DNA of 64,000 bases from contig NC_081415.1 in NCBI RefSeq assembly GCF_030272615.1, positions 419,800,257 to 419,864,256 of the forward strand, read 5' to 3'. The position numbers and the translations under genes were made by a program. Numbering within the stretch: the first letter of the stretch is position 1; each line of letters opens with the position of its first letter. The stretch is from Cryptomeria japonica. Taxonomy: Eukaryota; Streptophyta; Pinopsida; Cupressales; Cupressaceae. This document shows, one piece after another, positions 57,901 to 61,334 of the stretch. The notes below the pieces were generated by a model that saw only the letters and a list, made by a program, of their open reading frames with translations, was not told where the DNA came from and did not search any database.

Positions 57901-59365
57901 TAAAATAAAAAAATTATTAATACAATAAAGTGATTGCTCAGATTACTAACGTGCATTTAGTGGTAATCGTATAAGATATTGCAATTATATCAATAAAGAT
58001 TTAGAAGATATGATGGAAAACAATAGCAGGTATTGAAAAAACTTGAAATATTAATCACAGCAGCTAAGTTATGGGGGTATCCCGTAGCTTACAAGTCCTG
58101 AGGAAGTGTTGAATCATCACTATTGGAATATAAAAACAATGAACCACCACTTTCGATGCTCAAAAACTTCAATGACGCCAAGTCTGTGTACTCATTTGTA
58201 ACAACAAATATATCAACACAGACACCTGCTTGAACAGCCAGAGCAGCCTGTGATATGCAGATTAGTCTAAATTGGTCCTAACCAAAAATTAGAATCTCTT
58301 TTGATAGCAAGCACGAATTTTAAAAATAATTACCAGGTCCTTGTAAAATGGTGTCTGTTCTGGAAGCAATGCTCGATCTGCATCTTCACCCTTGCTGGCA
58401 TATTGCTCCCCATAACGTCTCGTGTCCAATTGCCCAGCCCCGTAGTCAGGTGGACCAGACAAAAAGGAAAAGACTCTTGCTGCACACATTTTGCAGATTT
58501 AAATTTCCAGTTTGCATTTTTCAGTCAATCAAACCAGGTAAAATCTGACCTCAAACTGCAAACATGAATGGTATTGTTGTTGAAATGATACTTAAATTTG
58601 TCAAATTTTATTTCACAATTTCAATGGTTGATTGTTGATGTTTTCCAGCAAATATACCTAATGCAAAAGTGTTTCCATACTCTGACCCCAGATAACTGAT
58701 GAGAGCATCCATTGCCACTCCAAAGCCCCGTCCCCCAAGAAGTACACTATCTAGTCCTTGTCCTGCCGCTGTAGTTCTTTCCCAAGATGTTGATGGTTTT
58801 AAGGTTTCTAGTGCTGCTGTAATGCGGTCTTTGTAACTCTCCACCTGAGAAAAATGATAGAAATCATCAGGGAACTTTAAAAATCTACAAATTATGAGCA
58901 ATGAGTTACATACCCATTTACTCATTCTTTTTTTCCAGCCAGCTTGAAGCATTACATGTATTGAATAATTTGTTTCATCAAAATAAACTCAAGAGGAACC
59001 TATCAGTGCCATACAGGAGCTAAAAATGACAGCAAAGGCATGGCATCTTCCAAATCTATAGGTACACGTCCATCCAAGTCAGGAGGAATGAAAATGTTCT
59101 TCACAACTGGAACAGGCCCCTGAACATCATATAATCCTATCTTGTGGCTGAAAGTAATGAGCCCAAACAATGACCCTGGCGCTAAGGCTGCAAGCAAGGC
59201 ATGGGGAACCATAGAAGACGAAATAAAGAATTTATACACAAACAGTTCCAAAAACATCAAAAGATATTAAACTCCAAATCTCTCACAATTTTGCTCTTGC
59301 AATTCACTTACCCTCCAAAGCGGCAAGGAGAGCACTCTTAACAAGCTCCAAAAATTCCTCAGAAG
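746..59365 (-). CDS. SEC23: SEC23-type COPII coat protein gene, 3' twelve exons
   Basis: Exons, 5' to 3' on the minus strand: 59365-59312, 59187-59015, 58844-58658, 58479-58334, 58247-58093, 36873-36792, 36633-36518, 7592-7494, 4271-4154 (or from 4277), 3596-3322, 2836-2622 and 957-746. All borders are GT-AG and every phase matches, giving 1,832 nt or about 609 residues ending EYMK-stop. SEC23 is the Sar1 GTPase-activating subunit of the inner COPII coat at ER exit sites; that role is family knowledge. The translated order follows the family: trunk ([18 protein letters not shown]), beta-sandwich ([17 protein letters not shown]), helical domain ([14 protein letters not shown]) and gelsolin-like end ([11 protein letters not shown]). 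From memory it most resembles Arabidopsis AT4G01810. The N-terminal zinc finger is not in the window. No frameshift or stop interrupts any exon, so the gene looks functional despite introns of 21.2 and 28.9 kb. Confidence 0.93.
958..2154. other. intron 11, no recognisable element
   Basis: This is the 3' part of the 1,664-bp intron between the last two SEC23 exons. I see no coding, RNA or transposon signature. Confidence 0.6.
2155..2608. repeat. ~227-bp tandem duplication in the last SEC23 intron
   Basis: About 227-228 bp around 2155-2381 recurs head-to-tail at about 2382-2608, ending just before the donor of exon 11 (2621). The copies differ by scattered substitutions and a one-base indel. 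No exon sequence is included. Confidence 0.88.
2622..2836 (-). CDS. SEC23: SEC23 exon 11 (gelsolin-like domain)
   Basis: This 215-nt exon encodes [20 protein letters not shown], then [40 protein letters not shown] and [11 protein letters not shown]. The frame and phase (one base in, one base out) choose the gatgcag acceptor at 2837 over the upstream tttag. The donor is gtaagt. Confidence 0.94.
3322..3596 (-). CDS. SEC23: SEC23 exon 10 (helical domain)
   Basis: This 275-nt exon, the longest here, encodes [20 protein letters not shown], then [10 protein letters not shown] and [20 protein letters not shown] through to [14 protein letters not shown]. The true acceptor is ttag before GTAATTGCAGCA; a second AG a few bases on would delete conserved residues. 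It ends two bases into the Ser codon finished by exon 11. Confidence 0.95.
4154..4271 (-). CDS. SEC23: SEC23 exon 9, with two usable acceptors
   Basis: The exon reads [16 protein letters not shown], then [20 protein letters not shown] and VHK, spanning the last beta strand (RLRIRT) and the start of the helical domain. Two acceptors six bases apart keep the frame: ...gcag before 4277 gives Ser-Cys-Arg-Tyr, and ...gtag before 4271 gives Arg-Tyr. The shorter form fits the family better. The donor is gtagaa. Confidence 0.9.
5307..5600 (+). mobile_element. copia-like LTR remnant
   Basis: A purine tract (aagggagggta) is followed by TTAGAATATTTC, the kind of junction seen at plant Ty1/copia 3' LTRs. 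Further on come a TATA-like tttatatacg and a short U5-like tail. Inside, about 45 bp rich in TTAGCTTTTAAGC is repeated twice (about 5375-5460). No copia coding region is left beside it. Confidence 0.5.
5730..6720 (+). mobile_element. AT-rich LTR-like segment
   Basis: A run of TTAATTAAATAATT-type repeats (about 5800-6260) is followed by TCAATCAATC-rich sequence and a TATA-like ctataaaag near 6490. This looks like LTR promoter architecture, but no boundaries or target duplications were found. Confidence 0.4.
6721..7493. other. SEC23 intron 8 sequence, nothing recognised
   Basis: AT-rich intron. A short phrase (ttcatttaaatt.ataatcacttc) recurs at about 7070 and 7130. No element is identified. 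Confidence 0.5.
7494..7592 (-). CDS. SEC23: SEC23 exon 8 (beta-sandwich)
   Basis: This 99-nt exon opens with the G that completes Arg after exon 7, then reads [20 protein letters not shown] and [12 protein letters not shown], ending in AG. The [10 protein letters not shown] strand identifies it. The variable end ([12 protein letters not shown]) is shorter than in the Arabidopsis protein as I remember it. Confidence 0.9.
7593..8125. other. start of the 28.9-kb intron, nothing recognised
   Basis: This stretch lies between SEC23 exon 8 and element A, with no repeat or coding signal that I can support. Confidence 0.5.
8280..9485 (+). repeat. hairpin array of element A
   Basis: About 15-20 degenerate copies of GTCCTGTCCTT-aga-GAGGAC followed by A.AGAGCGAATTT occur at irregular 40-90 bp spacing. 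Clear copies lie near 8445, 8650, 9010, 9050, 9135, 9245, 9290, 9335, 9415 and 9455. Each core folds as GTCCT...AGGAC. The trailing AGAGCGAATTT links this array to the one in element C. Confidence 0.85.
9486..10178 (+). other. leader between hairpin array and ORF A
   Basis: About 690 bp of AT-rich sequence without a recognisable motif, rich in short agcgaa/cagattgag phrases. By position it would be the 5' leader of the unknown ORF. Confidence 0.4.
10179..13378 (+). pseudogene. unknown LPRYPxDRI-family ORF, copy A (decayed)
   Basis: I do not recognise this protein. It starts [13 protein letters not shown] and remains in one frame from 10179 to about 11820, with in-frame stops at 10704 (TAA), 11373 (TAA) and near 11625 (TAG). 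It continues in other frames at 11833-12510, 12389-12796 and 12983-13378. The middle carries [16 protein letters not shown] and [20 protein letters not shown]. The second half is charged and Gln/Lys/Glu-rich with coiled-coil character, for example [15 protein letters not shown]. Copy B on the other strand (42749-46011) has the same order of parts. It shows no RT, integrase, protease or zinc-knuckle motif. It could be a gag-like or accessory ORF of a non-autonomous LTR element, or a captured host gene. Confidence 0.6.
13500..13589 (+). promoter_or_regulatory. core promoter of element A: inverted telo-box palindrome plus TATA
   Basis: The 18-bp perfect palindrome AAACCCTAATTAGGGTTT (13500-13517) is two telo-box motifs back to back. 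Sixty-four bp downstream is TATATAAG (13582-13589). Element C has the same palindrome and the same 64-bp gap. Confidence 0.7.
14702..14869 (-). pseudogene. exon of an unidentified nested or captured gene
   Basis: A 168-nt block on the minus strand, in phase 0 at both ends, sits between an atag acceptor and a gttagg donor. It reads [20 protein letters not shown], then [20 protein letters not shown] and [16 protein letters not shown]. The CFRCG motif looks like half of a zinc-binding site; a short downstream exon-like piece near 14605-14625 (CLVACQ) could supply the rest. With the neighbouring exon at 15122-15165 it reads ...[15 protein letters not shown] without a break. It is not SEC23 sequence. 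I do not know the family. It could be a real gene nested in the intron, or a fragment moved here. Confidence 0.45.
15122..15165 (-). pseudogene. upstream exon of the same unidentified gene
   Basis: This 44-nt segment encodes [14 protein letters not shown] with a gttag acceptor and gtacttg donor. It joins in phase to the exon at 14702-14869. Further upstream, removal of the hAT at 15338-16473 opens a frame reading [17 protein letters not shown], which may be a third piece. Confidence 0.4.
15338..16473 (+). mobile_element. hAT deletion derivative, 1,136 bp
   Basis: The element is flanked by a perfect 8-bp target duplication, GTTCCATC (15330-15337 and 16474-16481). Its ends are loosely inverted (CATAGAAATG against CAAAGAAACG). 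Both sub-termini are packed with CGAGTC/GAGTCCGAGTC motifs (about 15370-15460 and 16390-16460). The middle (about 15595-16080) matches only the 3' end of the transposase gene of the larger hAT at 26265-30198, including the ESSRTYLRR-type tail. Everything upstream in the transposase is gone, so it is non-autonomous. Confidence 0.88.
16620..18750 (+). mobile_element. 5'-truncated L1-type LINE fragment (LINE-1)
   Basis: What survives is the reverse-transcriptase zinc-binding region ([13 protein letters not shown], near 16790), an RNase H domain ([33 protein letters not shown], about 17240-17660) and about 1 kb of further partly open sequence, including a segment ending near 18528. The tail (ATATAAGGGAGCTAACCCC...TAGTGCATAT) is related to the 3' tail of LINE-2 at 51550-51590. 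Stops and frame breaks make it dead. Confidence 0.75.
18751..19196. other. unassigned intron sequence with a foldback
   Basis: No coding signal. At 18883-18937 the sequence folds back: GTGGGTCCT at one end pairs with AGGACCCAC at the other, with inner partial pairing of TAGGTATGCC and GGCATAT. This resembles a MITE or LTR-edge hairpin. Confidence 0.5.
19197..20254 (+). mobile_element. element D: hairpin-capped LTR-like fragment
   Basis: The start has the same two hairpins as element C: TGTGA...TCACA (19197-19211) and CCCCATT-aca-AATGGGG (19217-19233), followed by GACCCCCACTTTTTGCTT. After this comes a degenerate array of phrases such as gaaatccacgacct...gtggtgatga (about 19300-20150). It runs into a hAT remnant at about 20255 and has no recognisable right end. 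Confidence 0.6.
20255..21448 (+). pseudogene. decayed hAT transposase 3' part (family 2)
   Basis: Fragments [19 protein letters not shown] and [19 protein letters not shown] match the central part of plant hAT transposases. After an intron-like gap, [20 protein letters not shown] and the acidic end [13 protein letters not shown]-stop (near 21448) match the hAT dimerisation region. The dimerisation exon is tandemly duplicated (20771-21386). It is a different subfamily from the hAT at 26265. In-frame stops show it is dead. Confidence 0.75.
20771..21386 (+). repeat. 308-bp tandem duplication of the hAT dimerisation exon
   Basis: Units 20771-21078 and 21079-21386 are offset by exactly 308 bp and almost identical. 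The duplicated block holds the region from [12 protein letters not shown] to the conserved acidic tail. Confidence 0.95.
22317..22376. repeat. 16-bp perfect inverted repeat
   Basis: ATATATGGAATATAAC (22317-22332) and its exact reverse complement (22361-22376) are separated by 28 bp. It lies just inside element C, before the regular hairpin array. Confidence 0.9.
22411..25800 (+). repeat. hairpin array of element C, ~179-bp period
   Basis: Thirteen copies of a 41-nt near-palindrome occur: AATTTCGCTC, a 2x2 mismatch, GACCCTT, a CCA loop, AAGGGTC, then GAGCGAAATT. CCCTTCC cores start at 22419, 22461, 22627, 22802, 22969, 23155, 23331, 24885, 25062, 25259, 25434, 25607 and 25731. With the nested LTR (1,357 bp) removed, the ten regular steps run 166-197 bp, mean about 179. 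The spacers are diverged copies of one unit, while the hairpin core is almost unchanged. Confidence 0.9.
23355..24706 (+). mobile_element. solo LTR E (1,352 bp) nested in the hairpin array
   Basis: It begins TGTCATGTCCCC and ends AGGGTCATTACA, flanked by a perfect 5-bp duplication GCAAA (23350-23354 and 24707-24711). A TATA-like gtataaataga is near 23777, just after an array of (t)atggatacttctagaaag phrases (about 23615-23770). No internal coding region exists, so it is a solo LTR. Its removal restores the spacing of the hairpin array. Confidence 0.88.
26265..30198 (+). mobile_element. hAT transposon, 3,934 bp, with target duplication
   Basis: A perfect 8-bp duplication GTTTCTCC (26257-26264 and 30199-30206) flanks terminal repeats CAGAGTTCCCAGACTC and, inverted at the right end, CAAAGTTCCCAGACTC (15 of 16 match). 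Both sub-termini are dense in CGAGT/GAGTC motifs (about 26275-26400 and 30100-30190), the usual hAT transposase-binding layout. A multi-exon transposase gene lies inside. The element sits inside element C. Confidence 0.95.
27012..29824 (+). pseudogene. hAT transposase gene (BED finger, DUF659, dimerisation), inactive
   Basis: The gene starts [10 protein letters not shown] at 27012, after an intron acceptor. The BED finger keeps the H-x-H side ([17 protein letters not shown]), but a TAA follows WKYT and the second zinc Cys reads Phe. A Ser/Ala-rich linker leads to [12 protein letters not shown]659 is clear in exons at about 27690-27918 ([20 protein letters not shown]), 28000-28150 ([10 protein letters not shown]) and 28260-28650 ([15 protein letters not shown]). 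The next exon (28800-29200) has [13 protein letters not shown]. The last exon (29320-29824) holds the dimerisation region, where the conserved SGCERNWS Trp codon is TAG (near 29418). The acidic tail ends ELEPEP. Introns have ordinary gt-ag borders. Such transposases cut and paste elements with the matching ends, but this copy is broken. Confidence 0.88.
30355..30444 (+). promoter_or_regulatory. core promoter of element C: inverted telo-box palindrome plus TATA
   Basis: AAACCCTAATTAGGGTTT lies at 30355-30372 and TATATAAA at 30437-30444, 64 bp apart, exactly as in element A. This marks the U3/R side of the LTR-like unit on the plus strand. Confidence 0.72.
31303..31667. repeat. 182-bp tandem units holding the empty site of element C
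   Basis: The sequence starting GTTATCAAACATGA at 31303 recurs at 31485 with about 90% identity. The join at 31479-31495 shows the target without an insertion. The left flank of element C (about 21795-21831) is the end of another such unit. Confidence 0.88.
31668..32300. other. unassigned intron sequence
   Basis: AT-rich sequence with no recognisable coding or terminal-repeat signature. Confidence 0.4.
32301..33208 (-). mobile_element. 3' LTR of gypsy-1 (lower edge uncertain)
   Basis: Directly after a GGAGGGAGGAT purine tract on the minus strand, the LTR starts TGTCATGCCCCC at 33208. A TATA-like atgtataaagat lies near 33020. I could not place the CA end, so the lower coordinate is approximate. 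Confidence 0.6.
33209..36060 (-). mobile_element. Ty3/gypsy retrotransposon 1, decayed pol
   Basis: Read on the minus strand, the parts follow gypsy order. Protease ([16 protein letters not shown]) lies near 35905-36003. RT spans about 35340-35640 with the active site [12 protein letters not shown] intact. RNase H begins [18 protein letters not shown] and [18 protein letters not shown] (34979-35257). Integrase pieces include [18 protein letters not shown] and [11 protein letters not shown] (33887-34102). A chromodomain-like C-terminus has [20 protein letters not shown] (33250-33513). Frame breaks and stops separate these blocks. Gag and the 5' LTR are missing: the element fades out above about 36060. 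Confidence 0.85.
36061..36517. other. end of the 28.9-kb intron
   Basis: Possible gag remnants of gypsy-1 near 36060-36230, then plain AT-rich intron up to SEC23 exon 7. Nothing firm. Confidence 0.4.
36518..36633 (-). CDS. SEC23: SEC23 exon 7 (beta-sandwich)
   Basis: This 116-nt exon encodes [20 protein letters not shown], then [18 protein letters not shown] and the first two bases of the next codon (AG). The donor is gtactg, after which comes the 28,925-bp intron. [27 protein letters not shown] is plant-specific SEC23 wording. Confidence 0.93.
36792..36873 (-). CDS. SEC23: SEC23 exon 6 (beta-sandwich start)
   Basis: This 82-nt exon stands alone between transposon-rich stretches. It starts with the single base that completes the Leu codon of exon 5, then reads [18 protein letters not shown] and SPEFKLGRA, ending on a codon boundary before gtaagt. 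The exact phase fit across 21,219 bp of intron is the evidence that it belongs to the same gene. Confidence 0.93.
36874..37480. other. start of the 21.2-kb intron, nothing recognised
   Basis: AT-rich intron between SEC23 exon 6 and gypsy-2 with no element I can support. Confidence 0.5.
37481..41640 (+). mobile_element. Ty3/gypsy chromovirus 2, RT active site deleted, split by a hAT
   Basis: Plus-strand order: protease-like segment ([20 protein letters not shown], from 37498), RT N-terminal half ([30 protein letters not shown], to about 38455), RNase H ([20 protein letters not shown]), H2C2 zinc finger ([15 protein letters not shown], near 39340) and integrase core ([14 protein letters not shown], near 39515). 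A chromodomain ([20 protein letters not shown]) lies at about 41505-41565. In the 302-codon ORF at 38134-39042 the RT jumps from EFLEGLKM straight to [12 protein letters not shown], so the YxDD motif and the RT thumb are missing. The hAT at 40196-41338 interrupts the segment just before the chromodomain. Confidence 0.85.
40196..41338. mobile_element. non-autonomous hAT-like element, 1,143 bp
   Basis: A perfect 8-bp target duplication GTGTGGAT (40188-40195 and 41339-41346) flanks inverted ends CATAGCTGCAAAACT and CATAGTTAAAAAACT. The interior is AT-rich with no transposase. The right sub-terminus carries GAGTCCGAG as in the other hATs. Removing it restores the gypsy frame ...[19 protein letters not shown]. 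Confidence 0.9.
41641..42748 (-). mobile_element. LTR-like segment downstream of ORF B
   Basis: On the minus strand a TATA-like CCTATATATATTGG lies near 42505. Degraded hairpin copies occur at 42614-42650, and a 16-bp palindrome ACTTGTAATTACAAGT is near 42674. By position this is the promoter side of element B, or its 3' LTR. Part of the low end may be the 3' LTR of gypsy-2 (TGATGTAG at about 41640). Boundaries not resolved. Confidence 0.4.
42749..46011 (-). pseudogene. unknown LPRYPxDRI-family ORF, copy B
   Basis: I do not recognise the family. One frame runs from 46011 to 43213 (about 930 codons), broken only by eight stops: TAG at 45601, 45076, 44866, 44404, 43975, 43456 and 43213, and TGA at 45505. 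A one-base shift then leads to 42749-43135. The N-terminal part has [20 protein letters not shown]. The core reads [20 protein letters not shown] and [19 protein letters not shown], matching copy A. Then come a Ser/Thr/Val-rich stretch, a basic segment ([17 protein letters not shown]) and a coiled-coil-like C-terminus ([19 protein letters not shown]). The nominal start is TTG where copy A has ATG. There is no polymerase or integrase signature. The hairpin array at 46331 onward lies upstream on the same strand. Confidence 0.6.
46331..46687. repeat. 35-nt hairpin array of element B, main block
   Basis: Six units start at 46331, 46391, 46459, 46524, 46584 and 46653, each 35 nt, at 60-69 bp steps. 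The consensus is ACTTGCAATCGGGTT, a 5-nt loop, then AACCCGATTGCAAGT, i.e. 15-bp arms. Spacers are less conserved than arms. Confidence 0.93.
46827..46945 (-). mobile_element. left piece of an LTR-like sequence split by LINE-2
   Basis: TGTTGATG at 46827 is the inverse of the CATCAACA right end of elements A and C, so an LTR-like end points leftward here. The probable continuation lies beyond LINE-2, at about 51655-51830, with a TATA-like tttatacc on the minus strand near 51720. I found no target duplication. Confidence 0.4.
47374..49338 (+). pseudogene. LINE-2 reverse transcriptase
   Basis: A 654-codon open frame. Non-LTR RT landmarks appear in order: [54 protein letters not shown] (motif A), [16 protein letters not shown] (motif B), [10 protein letters not shown] with the catalytic FADD at residues 286-289 (48229-48240), and IKYLGVQI. 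It copies LINE RNA into DNA at the target site. The only defects nearby are a stop at 47347 upstream and a TGA plus frame change at about 49336, which detach the zinc-binding and RNase H parts. Confidence 0.9.
49332..50396 (+). pseudogene. LINE-2 zinc-binding region and RNase H
   Basis: Two blocks share one frame with a single TAG at about 49707. The first (49332-49709) has the zf-RVT pattern [19 protein letters not shown]. The second (49713-50396) is a complete RNase [11 protein letters not shown] (Asp), [13 protein letters not shown] (Glu), IEGDSQII (Asp) and [11 protein letters not shown] (Asp). The catalytic quartet is intact. The Asn-rich turn and DYLANLG tail are typical of plant L1 RNase H. 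Confidence 0.85.
50591..51390 (+). pseudogene. extra coding region 3' of LINE RNase H, unknown
   Basis: Downstream of RNase H a 184-codon frame (50591-51145) starts [20 protein letters not shown] and ends in an acidic run ([20 protein letters not shown]). A second frame (51166-51390) follows with [15 protein letters not shown] and [13 protein letters not shown]. No family recognised. LINE-1 has similarly placed but different open sequence at about 17850-18528. It may be a host-derived 3' transduction, a third LINE ORF, or a coincidence of reading frames. Confidence 0.4.
51872..52441. repeat. 35-nt hairpin array of element B, outer block
   Basis: Units lie at 51872-51906 (both 15-bp arms perfect), 52346-52380 and 52407-52441. 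They continue the array interrupted by the LTR-like segment and LINE-2. In the last two units the arm reads ACTTGT paired with ACAAGT instead of ACTTGC with GCAAGT, a double change that keeps pairing. Confidence 0.9.
52720..53235 (+). mobile_element. LTR-like sequence, family unknown
   Basis: A TATA-like aatatttaaac near 52930, then purine-rich sequence, aataaaag near 53140 and tgttgtgtttcagta near 53175, resemble a plus-strand LTR. No terminal repeats or target duplications were confirmed. Confidence 0.35.
53260..56900 (-). mobile_element. Ty3/gypsy retrotransposon 3, heavily decayed
   Basis: On the minus strand: gag ([19 protein letters not shown] and [15 protein letters not shown], 56507-56746), RT fragments ([20 protein letters not shown] near 55560, [19 protein letters not shown] near 55250) and integrase ([13 protein letters not shown] near 54150, [18 protein letters not shown] near 54000). 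A C-terminal part ([18 protein letters not shown]) lies at 53588-53833. Many stops and frame shifts. The RT catalytic FDD is still visible. LTRs were not identified. Confidence 0.75.
57340..57625 (+). mobile_element. LINE 3' tail with poly(A)
   Basis: A short 3'-end segment ends GGGAGTGAGACCAACTTCCC and then an A-run at 57617-57625. The small GGGA...TCCC hairpin just before the tail resembles the ends of LINE-1 and LINE-2. No coding sequence remains. Confidence 0.5.
57626..58092. other. 5' end of the 21.2-kb intron
   Basis: AT-rich intron next to SEC23 exon 5, with nothing else recognised. Confidence 0.5.
58093..58247 (-). CDS. SEC23: SEC23 exon 5 (end of trunk)
   Basis: This 155-nt exon encodes [20 protein letters not shown], then [20 protein letters not shown] and [11 protein letters not shown], plus two bases of the next Leu codon. 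It is the last exon before the 21.2-kb intron. The donor is gtaagc. Confidence 0.94.
58334..58479 (-). CDS. SEC23: SEC23 exon 4 (trunk)
   Basis: This 146-nt exon encodes [18 protein letters not shown], then [20 protein letters not shown] and [20 protein letters not shown] followed by Q.PFYK.LA is a hallmark of SEC23 across eukaryotes. The donor is gtaatt and the intron to exon 5 is only 86 bp. Confidence 0.94.
58658..58844 (-). CDS. SEC23: SEC23 exon 3 (trunk)
   Basis: This 187-nt exon encodes [31 protein letters not shown], and [19 protein letters not shown] through to NTFAL. The lengths and the GRGFG.A..AL.SYLGSE.GNTFAL pattern are typical of plant SEC23. It ends one base into the Ala codon completed by the next exon. 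Confidence 0.93.
59015..59187 (-). CDS. SEC23: SEC23 exon 2 (trunk core)
   Basis: This 173-nt exon encodes [36 protein letters not shown] and [12 protein letters not shown]. The von Willebrand A-like strand [16 protein letters not shown] is the most recognisable Sec23 trunk segment. The acceptor is cag and the donor is gtatgg, less strong than the others. Phase 1 in, phase 0 out. Confidence 0.93.
59312..59365 (-). CDS. SEC23: SEC23 exon 1 of those certain in the window (trunk)
   Basis: This 54-nt exon encodes (x)[17 protein letters not shown] and sits between a cag acceptor and a gtaagt-type donor. It enters with two bases of a split codon and leaves after one base, so it needs an upstream exon ending one base into a codon. 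The sequence matches the SSEEFLEL-type helix that precedes the Sec23 trunk core. The following intron is 124 bp. Confidence 0.9.
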
Positions 59366-60050
59366 CTGGGGAAAATGCATTTGTCAGTTCATGAGAATCA
59401 GAGAATATAAATCTATATCTATTATTCCATTAGTTCTGAAATATCATATATTTGAGTTCAACAAAATAAACAAAGAAAATGAGAAGTTCCTATTTGCTCA
59501 GACCTAAAATAAAGCAAAAAACACAATGATAAGTTTAAAAATAAATAGAGACATCAAATAGTTCTTGCACACAACAGTAGACAAAACAAAGGATGTCCCA
59601 AGTTTCAGAAAGGGTCACAAATACACTAGATTTCGAGAGATATGTGGAATTTTATCAGTTTCAATTAAAACATCTCACCTAAAATCAGTAGTTTTTAAAG
59701 TGTTTCAAAGTAAACCATACTTGGCAGAGATTATTCACTTGCACCCAAACACTAATGCAAGACATATTTGGACAAAAGTAACTCTTCCAACTCCAGCCTA
59801 CATTCGCTGTTTAAAGTCCTACAAGTAACACGGCAGTTCAAAAAGAAAGTGTAGCTTTAAACCTAATTTAGGTTTTTCCTTTGTGCAGATATTAAGATTA
59901 AATTTAGGTTTTCTTTATCACTTCTACAATATTCAAATATTAAAAAAAAAAATTTAAATATTTTCATGTGAATAAACAAACAAGAAACATCTTGTTGAGA
60001 TCATATCCAAAACCCAAAGCTTCGCGTCTTAAATTCAACTGTTCTTTTCG
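59366..60050. other. SEC23 intron upstream of exon 59312-59365
   Basis: AT-rich sequence between the mini-exon duplication and the first certain exon. No further exon found. Confidence 0.5.
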
Positions 60051-60138
60051 CAAATAACCATGAAGGCAGCCTCACAACAATAGCCATGGCTCATAACCTT
60101 TGGGCGCTATATGGCCTGCAACCTCAACTCACACTCAC

Positions 60139-60173
60139 CTCCTGAAGCAAGAGCAATCTGGATATCCAGAACA
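60139..60173 (-). CDS. SEC23: candidate SEC23 mini-exon, proximal copy
   Basis: This 35-nt segment has a strong polypyrimidine tract and ctag acceptor and a gtgagt donor. Read in the phase required by exon 59312-59365 it gives VLDIQIALASG and ends one base into a codon, joining as ...[12 protein letters not shown]. Plant SEC23 proteins have an (A/V)xDIS stretch directly before SSEEFLEL, so position and residues fit, although a few extra residues would be needed. Two bases of its first codon must come from an upstream exon I could not find. An identical copy lies at 60297-60331. Confidence 0.55.
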
Positions 60174-60296
60174 CTAGAAAAGAAGATAAAAGTATTATTG
60201 TGAATATTCAAATAGCCATGAAGGCAGCCTCATAACAATAGCCATGGCTCATAACCTTTGGGCGCTATATGGCCTGCAACCTTAACTCACACTCAC

Positions 60297-60331
60297 CTCC
60301 TGAAGCAAGAGCAATCTGGATATCCAGAACA
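60297..60331 (-). CDS. SEC23: candidate SEC23 mini-exon, distal copy
   Basis: This is the second copy of the 35-nt mini-exon, in the distal unit of a 158-bp tandem duplication. Acceptor, donor and coding bases are the same as in the proximal copy. Because the segment enters after two codon bases and leaves after one, including both copies would break the frame. At most one can be used per mRNA. Confidence 0.45.
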
Positions 60332-60366
60332 CTAGAAAAGAAGATAAAAGTATTAATGTGAATATT

Positions 60367-61266
60367 CAAAAACTCAGATCTCCAGACAATTAATACCAAA
60401 ATATCTTTATACTACAAAGGATTAATTTGGATGTCGAAATAGCTATCATAAGTCTTTGTCCTCAGTATAAAATGTGGCTTTAGATAACCAAAATTAATCT
60501 CTGCCTAGAAAACGTTATTCTATAAGAGAAACGCAGATCTTCATAAGAAGTGTTGGTCTTAATAACTACAATTGTTCAATGCTGGAATTGACTTGATACA
60601 GAAAAATGGTAAGATGTTCATTTGTCACCATCCATGACCATTACTGATGAGAACATATGGCTATAGCCTTCTTGGATGCAGAAACTTCACATATCTATCA
60701 TTTTACTGTTAAACTTTTGACATATATGGTTTACTGTTACATAAGTGGTCCTCCGGTTTCATATATAGCCATCATCTTACCACCTATCCTTTAAAAATTG
60801 AAAAATGTGACTATGGATTTCTAAAGCTATGTGTTTATAGTCAACTTTTATCATAGCAGCAGGCAAGGGTGCTGAAAAATCTTGTATTGCCCTAACCATT
60901 CTCTTTCAAAATAATGAGGTACGCAATGCATGTCGCTTAACTAATTTGCCTTTTTGATGGTTAGGGCATCAACACAGCCCAATATTTATCTATGTTGTGT
61001 GAGTCTCAGGGATAGGGGTACATAAGGACAAGTCTAGGGGACCAAGGGCCTAGATTTTGCTATGGTGGTGCAAATAAAAATAGAACTTAAGACATAGTTA
61101 TAAAGAAATGTATAAGGAATAATAACAAATGAAACTTTGAAAGACTCAAACATATTGTATTCAACGATGAAAATACCAAATATCATTCTATTTATATTAT
61201 ATCCAAAATGATGATTACGTTCAAAATTCAAAAACAAAAAAAAGGCCAATGGCCCGATATCTCTAA
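60367..61266. other. unassigned, upstream of the mini-exons
   Basis: Probably SEC23 intron. I searched the minus strand for the Sec23 zinc finger (paired CxxC) and saw none. Confidence 0.4.
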
Positions 61267-61334
61267 TCACCATTTATCCCCGAAGTTCACTCCAAAACCC
61301 TCATCACTTAAACTATTCGACTCCTCAAGTCAAG
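61267..61334 (-). pseudogene. C-terminal end of hAT transposase (family 2)
   Basis: Minus-strand LEESNSLSDEGFGVNFGDKW followed by TGA (61267-61269) is an acidic hAT C-terminus. It is cut off from the rest of the gene (63478 onward) by solo LTR F. Confidence 0.55.

Larger units (their letters stand above)
60051..60366. repeat. 158-bp tandem duplication carrying the mini-exon
   Basis: Two head-to-tail units, 60051-60208 and 60209-60366, are offset by exactly 158 bp and differ at only a few positions. Each carries the mini-exon with both splice sites and about 90 bp of downstream intron. The near identity points to a recent event. Confidence 0.95.
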
